A DNA stretch of 64,000 bases, taken from contig JAQWSQ010000071.1 of NCBI GenBank assembly GCA_029243145.1, positions 1-64,000 of the forward strand, given 5' to 3'. Origin of the DNA: Planctomycetaceae bacterium. GTDB taxonomy: Bacteria > Planctomycetota > Planctomycetia > Planctomycetales > Planctomycetaceae. A program made the position numbers and the translations under genes. Shown here piece after piece: positions 29,419 through 39,300 of the stretch (position 1 is the stretch's first letter; each line of letters begins with the position of its first letter). Below the pieces are notes generated by a model, which was not told where the DNA came from, ran no database searches, and was given only the letters and a program-made list of their open reading frames with translations.

Positions 29419-30025
29419 GCTGCATTTGCTCCTGCAATTGTTTGATGGCTCGCAACCACAACATCTGTATGGCCCCTTGAGATCGCTCCATTTTTTCAGA
29501 GATTTCTTTGAATGGCAGTTGCTGCATGTTTCTCAAATAGATCACTTCTTGATAATCGTCTGGTAGTTTCGAGAGAGCGTCTGCCAACAGAATTTCGTTC
29601 TCTTTCCGCATGATCACTTCGCTGGGAGTCTCTTCGTTGCCATCGGGTTCTGCCGCTCCTCGGAACAAACTTTGTGATTGCGATTGCGCAAACGAAACTT
29701 CACGATTGGCGTTTCGTTTTTCGGTCCCTTTGTATTTTCGGCAGAAGTCGACGGTGTTATGTTGCAGAATTTTCTTCAACCAACCGATCCATTCCGCTTC
29801 TGATTTTCCGCGGAACTGATCGAATCCTTGATGGGCGTCCATCATGGTTTGTTGAATCAGATCAGACGCATCGATTTTGGCATTCATCCATGTTTCCATC
29901 TGAGATCGTGCCATGAAGCCCACATACGCTCGACATTTTTCGAATAATTCATCACGCGCATGATCGTCCCCCTCTCGGGCTTGATTGAGCAGAGTAAAAA
30001 TTAGAGAGCCTTCATTCTCAGTCAT
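29408..30025 (-). CDS. ECF-type RNA polymerase sigma factor
   Basis: 205 residues. Region 2 (about 25-98, DLIQQTMMDAHQGFDQF) and region 4 (about 145-195, LPDDYQEVIYLRN, then a helix-turn-helix ending GAIQMLWLRAIKQL) are clear; the linker is Ser/Gln-rich. No anti-sigma factor is adjacent. The overlapping downstream kinase instead matches the planctomycete arrangement in which a serine/threonine kinase is the partner. The target promoter cannot be inferred. Confidence 0.92.
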   Translation of the reverse strand: MTENEGSLIFTLLNQAREGDDHARDELFEKCRAYVGFMARSQMETWMNAKIDASDLIQQTMMDAHQGFDQFRGKSEAEWIGWLKKILQHNTVDFCRKYKGTEKRNANREVSFAQSQSQSLFRGAAEPDGNEETPSEVIMRKENEILLADALSKLPDDYQEVIYLRNMQQLPFKEISEKMERSQGAIQMLWLRAIKQLQEQMQHVE

Positions 30026-30225
30026 AATTCATCGAGCTTTCTGGAATGATTTCCATTTCTAGCATAACCGAATCGGGACTCAATACGGATACATTTTTCT
30101 CTCACACTCATTTCCAGCGCGAATGGCTGACGAATTGTCAGGATTCCGTGTTCAAGGCTGGACTCTGAACCCGGTTCCTAGGAAAATCAAAAGGTCATTC
30201 TTTTTACATTCTACTGGCCGATTGA

Positions 30226-31935
30226 GTGACCATCGTGAAAACTGCGTTACCGGAATACGAAAAACTTGGCGCCTTCTATCTTGGCAAAGAATACGATTTG
30301 GAAGCCGGCGAGTGTCGGGATAATTTGATTCTCTATGATTCCAAAGACCTGACGACTCATGCGGTCTGTGTCGGGATGACGGGGAGCGGGAAAACAGGAC
30401 TCTGTCTGTCTCTACTCGAAGAGGCCGCCATCGATAATATCCCTGTCATCGCAATCGACCCCAAAGGAGATCTCGGTAACGTCTTTTTGACGTTCCCAGA
30501 CATGAAACCGCAGGATTATCGACCGTGGATCGATGAGAGTGAAGCGGCCCGCGAAGGGATGTCTCCCGATGAGTATGCCGAGAAGACGGCTAACATGTGG
30601 AAAGAAGGACTCGCTTCCTGGGGTCAGTCACCGGGAAGAATCAAACGGTTCCGTGATGCGGTCGACATGGCCATCTACACGCCGGGAAGCACTGCCGGCT
30701 TGCCGATCACGGTGTTGCGATCTTTCAATGCGCCAGCACAACAAATATTGGACGACCGTGAAGCGTTCCGGGAACGCGTGTCTTCGGCGGCGTCGGGACT
30801 ACTGGCACTCATTCGCATTGATGGAGATCCGCTCAATAGTCGTGAGCATATCTTGATCTCGAATATTCTCCAGACGGCGTGGCTCGCTGGTCGTGACATG
30901 GATATTCCCTCCTTGATTAAAGAGATCCAGAATCCGCCGTTTCATTCTGTCGGTGTGCTCGATCTGGAGACGTTTTATCCTCCCAAAGATCGCACCGAGT
31001 TGGCGATGACGCTGAACATCCTTCTGGCCTCTCCCACATTTGCCAGTTGGCTGGAAGGCGAACCGCTTGACATCAAACGGTTGCTGTACACGAAGGAAGG
31101 GAAGCCACGCCTTTCGATCATGTCGATCGCCCATCTCTCAGATCCAGAACGCATGTTTTTTGTGACAATCTTGCTGAACGAAATTCTCTCCTGGGTACGA
31201 ACTCAACCGGGAACATCGAGTTTGCGGGCAATATTGTACATGGACGAATTGTATGGCTACTTCCCACCAACAAAGAACCCTCCCTCCAAAACACCCATGC
31301 TGACGTTACTGAAGCAGGCCCGCGCTTACGGATTGGGATGCGTGTTGGCGACTCAAAACCCCGTCGATCTCGATTACAAAGGTTTGTCCAACACGGGGAC
31401 CTGGTTCCTTGGTCGATTGCAAACCGAACGGGACAAAGCCCGAGTGCTGGAAGGTCTCGAAGGAGCGTCAATTCAAGCGGGGCAGGAGTTTAATAAAGCC
31501 GAAATGGAAGCCACGCTTGCCGGTCTCGGACGGCGTGTTTTTCTGATGAATAACGTGCATGAAAACCGACCTGTCACTTTTCAGACGCGTTGGGCATTAT
31601 CCTATCTGCGCGGTCCCCTCACACGTCAGCAGATCAGGACCTTGATGGATCCGCTGCGTCCAAAAGTGGCCGAGAAGCCAACTCCGACCGCTCCCGGTCA
31701 CATTCCTTCAGCGACAAAAGCCAAAGCTCAACCCGCTCCCCAAATGACATCTTCGACGGCCACTGTACGACCTGTCATCCCCGATGACGTCAAAGAGACT
31801 TTTCTGGATCTCTCACAGCCGATCTCTGAATCGAGTCGCTTGGTTTATCGTCCCATGATGTTGGGAACGGGGGAATTACATTTTGTGCGTTCGACTTACA
31901 AAGTCGACGAGTGGAGAGAAACGGGACTGCTGTAA
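30226..31935 (+). CDS. HerA-like ATPase, N-terminal part (ends at an in-frame TAA)
   Basis: 569 residues from GTG 30226. The Walker A motif GMTGSGKTG is at 50-58 and the Walker-B-like hydrophobic stretch [12 protein letters not shown] at about 74-85, as in the HerA/FtsK-like ATP-binding family; [11 protein letters not shown] is a further conserved motif. Family members I know are single proteins of about 800 residues with a C-terminal coiled-coil part containing GALFGRK. Here the frame stops with TAA at 31933-31935, and the family's C-terminal part continues in the same frame right after it. It is either a truncated protein, a split gene, or read through. Confidence 0.85.
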   Translation: MTIVKTALPEYEKLGAFYLGKEYDLEAGECRDNLILYDSKDLTTHAVCVGMTGSGKTGLCLSLLEEAAIDNIPVIAIDPKGDLGNVFLTFPDMKPQDYRPWIDESEAAREGMSPDEYAEKTANMWKEGLASWGQSPGRIKRFRDAVDMAIYTPGSTAGLPITVLRSFNAPAQQILDDREAFRERVSSAASGLLALIRIDGDPLNSREHILISNILQTAWLAGRDMDIPSLIKEIQNPPFHSVGVLDLETFYPPKDRTELAMTLNILLASPTFASWLEGEPLDIKRLLYTKEGKPRLSIMSIAHLSDPERMFFVTILLNEILSWVRTQPGTSSLRAILYMDELYGYFPPTKNPPSKTPMLTLLKQARAYGLGCVLATQNPVDLDYKGLSNTGTWFLGRLQTERDKARVLEGLEGASIQAGQEFNKAEMEATLAGLGRRVFLMNNVHENRPVTFQTRWALSYLRGPLTRQQIRTLMDPLRPKVAEKPTPTAPGHIPSATKAKAQPAPQMTSSTATVRPVIPDDVKETFLDLSQPISESSRLVYRPMMLGTGELHFVRSTYKVDEWRETGLL

Positions 31936-32724
31936 GCCTTCAATGATGACATTACAGAACCGGATTGGGACGATGCGACTCCCGTCGATTCGCATCAGTT
32001 TCAATGGACATCCGAGCCTCACCCGAAAGCCGTGTTTGCCGATGTGCCATTGAAGTTGCTCAATAAGACAAACCTGAAACGGTGGACTTCGCGGTTGAAG
32101 GCTGAGTTTTATGAGACCCAACGTGTGAGTGTTTGGAAATGTACTGATTTGAAGCTCTATTCCGAACCGGGAGAAACGGAAGGCGATTTTCGCGTGAGGA
32201 TTCGACAAGCAGTGTCGGAACAACGCGATCTCGATGTTGAAAAGTTACGCAAGAAATTTGGCTCCAAAATAGCGACGTTGCAAGGTCGCATTGAAACGGC
32301 TGAAGCAGCCGTCAAACGGGAAGAGTCTCAATACGCGAAAGCCAAAAACGACTCGTATCTCAGCATCGGATCGACTTTACTGGGAGCATTGTTTGGACGC
32401 AAAATCGCTTCACGTACGAATGTTTCTAAAGCCACGACCTCAGCACGATCAATGGGGCGAGCGTCTGAGCAGGGAGATGATGTCGTACGTGCGAAAGAGA
32501 AAGTCTCCACACTCAAACAAGATAAAGATGCTCTCGAAAAAGAACTGAACGAGGAAGTTAAGTCTCTCGAAGAACATTGGGATCCTGAGAAGTTGGGTCT
32601 CGAAGAACTTGAAGTGACACCCCGCAAAAGCGACATCCGCACCGATGAGGTTCAGCTTGTGTGGACTCCCTGGTTGGTTGATGAGACAGGTATCGCCGAG
32701 CCGGCGTTCAATTCGGGGGAATGA
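31936..32724 (+). pseudogene. HerA-like ATPase, C-terminal part, in frame after the TAA
   Basis: The same reading frame as the upstream ATPase runs unbroken from 31936 to TAA 32724, encoding 262 residues (or 230 from GTG 32032, the earliest plausible independent start). The sequence continues the family: a Trp/acidic linker (EPDWDD), then FADVPLK, a coiled coil (about 80-165), GALFGRK and another charged coiled coil. I see no good ribosome-binding site at the GTG, so independent translation is doubtful. It may be a remnant, a separate polypeptide by reinitiation, or the second half by readthrough. Confidence 0.7.
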
Positions 32725-32747
32725 AATCTCAGATTCGGTGTGTCCAT

Positions 32748-32780
32748 AAAAAAACGCGAGGCCAATAATGACCTCGCGTT
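32748..32780 (-). terminator. intrinsic terminator for the coiled-coil gene
   Basis: AACGCGAGG (32753-32761) pairs perfectly with CCTCGCGTT (32772-32780) around a 10-nt loop. On the minus strand the stem is followed by a run of seven T (complement of 32748-32754). It lies 34 bp past the stop of the minus-strand gene that ends at 32814. On the plus strand no T-run follows. Confidence 0.85.
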
Positions 32781-32813
32781 CGTATGATTATCTGTCTGTG
32801 TCCGCCGTAAACT

Positions 32814-33518
32814 TTACTCTTCGGTCTTGTCGTCTTTGGAATCATCCGTTGATTCTTCTTTGACGCGGGCCGGCTCTTCTACTTTCGCGGGCGGAGTTTC
32901 CGGGACCGGTGCTTTTTTCTGTTCTTCTTCCTTCATCTTGTTTAGCTCTTGAGTGACGGAAGCGAGTTGAGCTTTCAACTCGGTCGTCTCTTTTTGAGCC
33001 GCCGCTTTTGCTTCTTCGACGGTCTTGGTCATCTTGGCGACTTGCTGCTGGGCAGACTTACTGACGGCTTCCGATTTTTCGGCACGCTCTTTGGCGGCTT
33101 TGGCGAGTTGAGCCTGTTTTTGAGCCGCCTGCTTCTGGTTTTGGGCCTGCTTACGGGCTGCATTGCGTTCTGTCTCAGCCTTTGCGAGCGACTGCTGCGT
33201 TGACTTCAACGACTTTTGTGACGAAACAAGTTTGGATTGCGTTTCGCTCAGTGACTTTTGAGTGGAGGCCAGTTGTGCTTCCAACTTTTCGAGCTTGGTC
33301 GCGAGTTCGGTATTCAAAGCCTCGGCTTTGTCGGCGTCATCGGCTCGTTGGAGAGCGATATGGTAAGGCAACGGATAGCGAAAGCTGGTGGTTTTCTGAG
33401 TGCCTGGAGTGCAGCAGGTTGGTTGAGGAGCACAACAATTTGGTTTGCCAGCATCGAGGCTTGAGCCCCCGAAATTCAACAGCAATGCGCACAATGTAAC
33501 GAGTGTAACACGAATCAT
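32814..33518 (-). CDS. secreted coiled-coil protein, function unknown
   Basis: 234 residues. A signal peptide (1-19) is followed by a Cys-rich patch with two CC pairs (NCCAPQPTCC), then a long Ala/Gln/Lys coiled coil (about 62-195, heptads such as KLEKLEAQLASTQKSL) and an acidic Pro/Glu/Lys tail (about 200-234). The repetitive sequence is consistent with a rod-like periplasmic or envelope protein. No domain name can be assigned. Confidence 0.75.
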   Translation of the reverse strand: MIRVTLVTLCALLLNFGGSSLDAGKPNCCAPQPTCCTPGTQKTTSFRYPLPYHIALQRADDADKAEALNTELATKLEKLEAQLASTQKSLSETQSKLVSSQKSLKSTQQSLAKAETERNAARKQAQNQKQAAQKQAQLAKAAKERAEKSEAVSKSAQQQVAKMTKTVEEAKAAAQKETTELKAQLASVTQELNKMKEEEQKKAPVPETPPAKVEEPARVKEESTDDSKDDKTEE

Positions 33519-33769
33519 GGAAACCTCTCTGAGTGTGGAAAAGGGGGCGTGGATTCATTCAACGACACAAGGTCGCACGGCGGGATGTGATCTCCTCTTA
33601 GACAAGCTAACCAGAGTCACACATGGGGTGGGAATCCTTCCTCTAATCGGCATTCTTTGCCACGTCTCTCTATTTTAGCAATCACATACCCGTTAATACA
33701 AGGAGACGCGTGGAGGATACTCGGGGTTCTATGTCCGGTTGTATCGATCTTTCGAGTCGTGCGGCAGAG
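33519..33769. other. intergenic gap, nothing recognised
   Basis: No gene or strong motif. Short frames on both strands look spurious. It lies between two minus-strand genes and should hold the promoter of the coiled-coil gene. Confidence 0.4.
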
Positions 33770-34648
33770 TCAGTCTTCAAAGATGAGTGTCTCGGCGGGG
33801 AAGACAGGGCCTTCGACGCAACTTCGTTTGTAATCCCAACTGCCGTCAGCTTGTCGAACGGGAACCACACAACTAAAACAAGCGCCGAAACCACACGCCA
33901 TTGGAGATTCCAAAGACAACCAGCAAGGCACGTTCTCCTGCAAACAGATCTTTTGCACGGCTTCCATCATCGGTTCAGGACCGCAGCAATAGACTTGATC
34001 GGGAGGTGTCTCAGAATGAATGGCGTTTTGGAGGAGTTCGGTGACGAAGCCGTGATGACCGAATGATCCATCATCGGTGGCGACTTGCAGATCGAGTCCT
34101 TCCATTGAGAACTGCTCGATCCCGGCCAGATAATCTTTTGATCGAACACCATAGGCGAGTGATAATTTCGCAGGCTTGGTGGCGAGTTCTCGCGGTGGAT
34201 TGCCGTAGCTTTTTAATCCCAGCGCTTCCCGAGCCACTGCCAAAAAGGGAGTCTGCCCAATTCCACCTGCGACCATCATCAAATGCCCATCACCCGGATC
34301 GGGAAATCCATTTCCTAACGGCCCCCAAATTTGTACGGGATCACCGGCAGACCAGTGTGTCATCAGGTTGGTGAGTTTACCGATGGAAACGTACCCGAAG
34401 TCAATTCCGACGGTGATGCCGTCTTCTTCATAAGTATCAAACAAAGCGAAGGGCCGACCGAGAAGGGGGTCGTTTGTGCCGGGCTCTTTCACCATGAAAA
34501 ATTGACCGGGACGAATTTGCCTCGCCAGTTCGGGGCATTTCAATCGTAACCGGTAGGTATTGGTGGCAATTCTTTCCTGTTCAACAACGACGGCCGATAT
34601 TTGTTGAGCAGTGGTAACCAGTCCTGGCAGATTGGTTTCAGCAGACAT
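33770..34648 (-). CDS. pyrK: dihydroorotate dehydrogenase electron-transfer subunit
   Basis: 292 residues. The N-terminal FAD-binding barrel (about 10-110, with RPFALFDTY) is followed by an NAD-binding domain ([12 protein letters not shown] at about 124-135). The C-terminal [2Fe-2S] cluster has Cys252, Cys257, Cys260 ([10 protein letters not shown]) and Cys277. Family knowledge: PyrK passes electrons from the type 1B dihydroorotate dehydrogenase to NAD+ in pyrimidine synthesis. PyrD is not in this window. Its start lies 12 bp downstream of the pseudouridine synthase stop. Confidence 0.9.
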   Translation of the reverse strand: MSAETNLPGLVTTAQQISAVVVEQERIATNTYRLRLKCPELARQIRPGQFFMVKEPGTNDPLLGRPFALFDTYEEDGITVGIDFGYVSIGKLTNLMTHWSAGDPVQIWGPLGNGFPDPGDGHLMMVAGGIGQTPFLAVAREALGLKSYGNPPRELATKPAKLSLAYGVRSKDYLAGIEQFSMEGLDLQVATDDGSFGHHGFVTELLQNAIHSETPPDQVYCCGPEPMMEAVQKICLQENVPCWLSLESPMACGFGACFSCVVPVRQADGSWDYKRSCVEGPVFPAETLIFED

Positions 34649-34660
34649 GTCAAAATCCTG

Positions 34661-35500
34661 TTACTTGCGTCGAGTCGACTTTTTGGGATTGCTATTTTTT
34701 TGCTTACGAGGGCGCACGCGATGTTTTTCTTGACCACGTGGCTCTTTACCCGGCTTGCTGAATGCAAACTCCAGCAACTCATTGACTTCTTTATGTGTCA
34801 ACATTCGAAATTCACCGCTGGCCAATTTTTCCAGTTTAATGGGACCAAAGCCAACGCGTGTCAGCGTCATCACCTTATGACCGATGCGTGCGAGTAAGCG
34901 TCGGACTTCCCGGTTTTGCCCTTCACTGAGTTGCAGTTCCAGCAGGGTGCTTTTTCCCTGCTTCTTCAGTTTTTTCACATGGTGAACTTTGAAGCGGCCT
35001 TCGCGAAAGTACAAACCATCCTGCAATTGTTTGATCACAGAGTAATCGGGATCACCGGCGACTAACACACGATAGGTTCGTAAGACACGAAACTTCGGAT
35101 GCGTCATGCGGTTCGTCAGTTCCCCATCATTGGTGACAAGCAACAACCCTTCGGAATTCTCATCGAGACGACCGACGGTAAAAAGATGGTCAACTGCCGG
35201 GTTGTGAGGAATCAAGTCGATGGCACGCCTGCGTCCACCGGGATCTTCGTGCGTACACACGACTCCCGATGGCTTATTGAGCAGGTAATAGACTTTGGGT
35301 TTGAGTTTGACGATTTCTGTATCGACACGGACTTCATTTTTCCCAGGAACGACCTGTGTTCCCAGTTGTGTCACCACTTCGCCATCAACCTGCACGTGAC
35401 CTTTTGTGATCAACTCTTCACTTTTGCGGCGCGAGCTGACACCCGCAGCCGCTAAATAGCGTTGCAATCGCATCGGTTTTTCGTCGCCAGTGTTTGACAT
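34661..35500 (-). CDS. pseudouridine synthase (RsuA/RluB family)
   Basis: 279 residues from ATG 35500; the frame extends upstream but the N-terminus MSNTGDEKPMRLQRYLA is the normal one for the family. The S4 RNA-binding domain covers about 10-60. The catalytic Asp113 is in GRLDENSEGLLL, and the second motif is NREVRRLL. The C-terminus (about 250-279) is a Lys/Arg-rich tail. It converts uridine to pseudouridine in rRNA, probably 23S (RluB-like). PyrK follows 12 bp downstream. Confidence 0.93.
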   Translation of the reverse strand: MSNTGDEKPMRLQRYLAAAGVSSRRKSEELITKGHVQVDGEVVTQLGTQVVPGKNEVRVDTEIVKLKPKVYYLLNKPSGVVCTHEDPGGRRRAIDLIPHNPAVDHLFTVGRLDENSEGLLLVTNDGELTNRMTHPKFRVLRTYRVLVAGDPDYSVIKQLQDGLYFREGRFKVHHVKKLKKQGKSTLLELQLSEGQNREVRRLLARIGHKVMTLTRVGFGPIKLEKLASGEFRMLTHKEVNELLEFAFSKPGKEPRGQEKHRVRPRKQKNSNPKKSTRRK

Positions 35501-35698
35501 GGAAGGTCGTCTCGATAGATGGAATAGTGTGGAATATCCCTCATGATAGCAATTTTGCTCCCAAAAACAGAGTCCGACGCAGCGATGGACGTTTCTGTGG
35601 AATCTGCTCAACGGGAACAACCGCTAAGAATGCATTCGATGTTCTTCGACAATCAGGGTGCGTTTATTCTTTGAGGGAAAGGTTAGAGTGTCACAAAA

Positions 35699-36355
35699 TC
35701 ACTCTCGATCAGTGGTGGAAAGACGTCGGAAATATTCACGAATTCGGTCTTCGTAGGCGGGAAGATATTTTTCATCTGAAGCATTCAGCAATTTTTGACG
35801 GATACGGGGAGGCAATTTTCCCCACACTTCTTTCATAAGACGTTCTCGTTCTGCTTGGCGCAATTCGAGTAAACGACTCTGTTCGCGTTGACGGATTTCT
35901 TCGGAGGCCCGGTCCGCGGGCTCTTTCGATTCGTTGCCGGGAGCTTGTCCCTCCGCATCCCCCGAACTTTGTGGCTCTTGACCATTCTCGGGCATCGGCT
36001 GCTGACCCATAGGCTGTGTGGACTGCTGCTGAGAGGGATCCTGTTCTGGCGATTTCTCAGCGTCCTGGGGTTGTTCCCGTTGCGGTTGAGATTTGGGTTG
36101 GTTCTTTTGTTTTTGTTGATCGGCTTGATCGAGAAGTCGATCCCAGACGGTCAAGATTTCGCTTTGCAGTTGGAGTGTCAAATCATCGACGGTTCTTTCT
36201 TCCATTTGAATGCGATGAGCTTGCAGATCTTCGAATAGCAATTTGGCATCGCGCTGAATTTGCTCAACGTCAGGCGGTGGTGCCTGGCCATGCGCGAGAG
36301 TGAAAGAAGATGCGACATAAATCGCAAGGACGAGTTGCGGGATGGCATGACTCAT
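35699..36355 (-). CDS. secreted Gln/Pro-rich protein of the DUF4175 operon
   Basis: 218 residues from ATG 36355 (its A is shared with the TGA of the preceding gene; TTG 36358 is the alternative). A signal peptide (about 1-24) is followed by a helical part and a low-complexity Gln/Pro/Glu stretch (about 78-150). The last 70 residues are helical and charged, with VWGKLPPRIRQKLLN near the C-terminus. Similar short proteins accompany DUF4175-like genes in planctomycetes. Function unknown. Confidence 0.8.
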   Translation of the reverse strand: MSHAIPQLVLAIYVASSFTLAHGQAPPPDVEQIQRDAKLLFEDLQAHRIQMEERTVDDLTLQLQSEILTVWDRLLDQADQQKQKNQPKSQPQREQPQDAEKSPEQDPSQQQSTQPMGQQPMPENGQEPQSSGDAEGQAPGNESKEPADRASEEIRQREQSRLLELRQAERERLMKEVWGKLPPRIRQKLLNASDEKYLPAYEDRIREYFRRLSTTDRE

Positions 36356-39300
36356 CAAATGACCTCATCCACTGGTGATTGTGATTCTTGCTGGCGCGTC
36401 AAAATGTCTTGCAGCAATCGCAAAACTTCTGCTTGTTTTGCTTCTAGCCGTTTCCACTCATCCTGCGTTTGTTCGTTCGATCCCTCCGAAAACTCGCGTG
36501 TTGAAAGCTCTCGTGACTCTTCCTGAATTTGCTGCTGGACGGCCCGCAACAAGAGAAGTTCGACATAGATCGTTTGCTGTTTGCCCTGTTCGTCTTCGTC
36601 TCCAGCAGGTTGATCTGAGGGGTCGTTCTCGTTGTCTGCTTGTTGATCGTCGGCCATCCGCTTTAACACATTGAGAAGAATTTCGAGTTGACGAAGCGAG
36701 CGAGGCATGGAGTCTACCGCGGCTGTTTCAATCTCTCGGGAATCGAGCGTTTGATAGCTCTGTGTCATGGTCTCCAAAACATGATTGAGGGCCAATTCCA
36801 CAGCTTCGATTTCTCCCAAAGCCGTTCGTAATTCGTCCAATTCGTTGAGGAGGTTTTGCTGTTCGTAGCGAATGTCGTTGAGTTTTTTCAGTAACGAGCG
36901 ATTCCAACGCGATGTCTGAGTGAATTCTTCCAAGAGTAAACTGGCTGATTGATTCTGTTGTTTTTGATGGATGGCAATCTGTAATAGTCTCGGTAATAGC
37001 TCGGTTAATAGCTCGAGTTGATGGCTCGATTCGAGACTCTGTCGTTCCTGTTCGATGGCGTCTTGTGCGTCTGCCAGTTTCTGTTCGGCTTCTTGGGAAA
37101 TATCTTCAGTGGATTGATTCTCTTCGATCTGTTCCGAGAGCTTCTGCATGGGGCGTTCTGCCGCTTCCATAGCATCGGCCGACTTGGGGAGTTGCAGTCG
37201 ATCAAGCATGCGGCGAATACGACCGGCTTCCCGATTCAACTCGTCCTGGCGAGATTGGAGTTCGTTTTGCGTTTGTGGATCACCGTTGTTTTTAAGAAGT
37301 TCATCGCCGATCTGTTGCTGTTTGCGAGTGAGTTGATCGAGATTGCGAGATTGTTCGTCGAGCAATTGCATTTTTAATTCGGCATCGGTCACGGGGCGAT
37401 CATTGAGTTGATCGTCCCATTCCTGGAATTCTTGCAACAAAGACTGATTTCTCTCGATGGCTTCGTTCAAATGATTGTCGCGAAGTGACCGTTGATTGTC
37501 AGACATTTGTGTGGCGGCATTGGAAGCTTCGACGTTCTCGGATAAGTCTTTCACCATCGATTGAGGATTTTCTCCGTCCACCTCCTCTTGAATTGCTTCT
37601 TGAAATTCGCGCAAACGACTTTGATTACGAAGTTGGTCGGCAGAGAGTTTCTGAAGCTTGTTGCGTTCATCATCAGAGAGACGGTTTGTGGATTTTCCGA
37701 GTAAGCGAGAATTGAGTCGTCGTGTCTCGTCGGCAATCTCACGCTGATGTTCGATTAAGTCTGCCAGAGAATCCTGAATCGATTGTTGCTTTTTCCATTC
37801 CGAGAAAGACCCGGACATGTCTTTCAAGAGTGTTTCGATCTTGTTTTGTTGTCGCTCGGTGAGTTGAGCCAGCAACGCAGACTGCTGTCCCCTCGGCTGT
37901 TTTTTTAACCACTCGTCGACTTTCGCAGGATCTGCCAATGTTTGGTCATCTGGCAGAATGTGAGTTCGTGTGTCAGGCTGGGAGGTGAGTGATTGGCTGC
38001 TCAAGCGACCAAGATATTGATTTAATAGGGGGAATTCTCTAGCTTCCAACCGCTCAAAGTCTCGTTGCAAATCACTTAAACGCTTGCGAAATCGTGGTTG
38101 TTCGAGTTGATTAAGCTCTGTTTCATCTACCAATTGCTGGAGTTCTGCTTGCAGAGATTGTTCGTCGTCCACTAATTTCCGTTCGAGCCGTTTTTGGTCA
38201 GACATCAACTTGGGTACGGATTCTTTCTCCGCACCCGATTCTTCAAACGTCTCCTTCAATATTTCTTGGCGGTCGGCAATGCGTTCAATCTGATCGACCA
38301 GTTCTTGTAAGCGCTCAGCCAGTTCTCGTTGCTTTTCTGTTGATGAGATCAACGTCAACAACCGCTCATCGATGCCGATGTGCTCCTCTTCGAAAGAAAG
38401 ATGATCGCGACCGACAAGACTCAAACGCAGCACATCACCTTCCTGAAATCCGAGTTCTCGTAAACTGATTGTGAAGTGGGATTGGAAATTCTTCTGGGGA
38501 TCGTCGGACAGTTTGAGTAACTCTTGTCTCCAGGTCTTATCTTCTACTTGGTCGTTTTGAGGACTGAGAGAGAGTTCCAAGTAGGTGATGACCACATCAT
38601 CATTCGCCGATACCGAAATGTCGACACGTGCGTCGGGAGTTACGAATTGATCGGTTTCGGGAGAAACAATTTGAACTTGGGGTGAGGCATCGGCGATTCC
38701 AATGACTTCCAATCTCAATGCCGAGTCGTTGGAAATCCCCAATTCATCGGTCAGTTGCAGACGATAGAATTGGCTCCCCGCGGTTGTGATTGGCAAAACC
38801 CCCGAAAATTGGGCGGTCTCCCCCGATATTTCCAATGGATTAGAATCACTTTCGGACGTGACAAGATTCGCGCTTCTCAAAGGGACATTTGCCGTTCCGG
38901 TGATCAATAGTTGCGAACCAATGAGGGCTTGGACGAATGATGGACCCGCAGAGATTTGTTCCGATTCACGCTCAGAATATTCCGGCGAAATCAGTTCCAT
39001 TTGCAAGTCAGACAGCATCGGAGGAGGGACGACTTTAACGCGCATCCAGGGGAACTTAGTATCATCGCCACCCGTTATCCGAAACTCAAATGAGTCTTTC
39101 AGTGGCAAGAGGATTTGTCCCACAGCCGCCTGTCGATCATTCCCCGAAATTCTCGGCACTGCTTCGCGGCGAATCTCTCCCTTCGCATCTCGTATCGTGA
39201 GTTCCAAATCATCGGGAAGATCGCCACGTAGATTGGTGACATGAAATTCCAAGGTCGTTCCTCGCGGAAACAACCGATTTTCAAAGTCGTCTTGTTTGAT

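Noticed and set aside
31933-31935. Selenocysteine or pyrrolysine recoding of the stop in the HerA-like gene
   Set aside because: The codon is TAA; those recodings use UGA and UAG, and no SECIS-like structure was noticed.
33710-34066. 118-codon plus frame across the pyrK 3' end
   Set aside because: It overlaps the conserved PyrK cysteine cluster on the other strand; a shadow.
36375-36674. Long plus-strand frames within the DUF4175-like gene
   Set aside because: They are shadows of the repetitive Gln/Glu-rich coding sequence on the minus strand.
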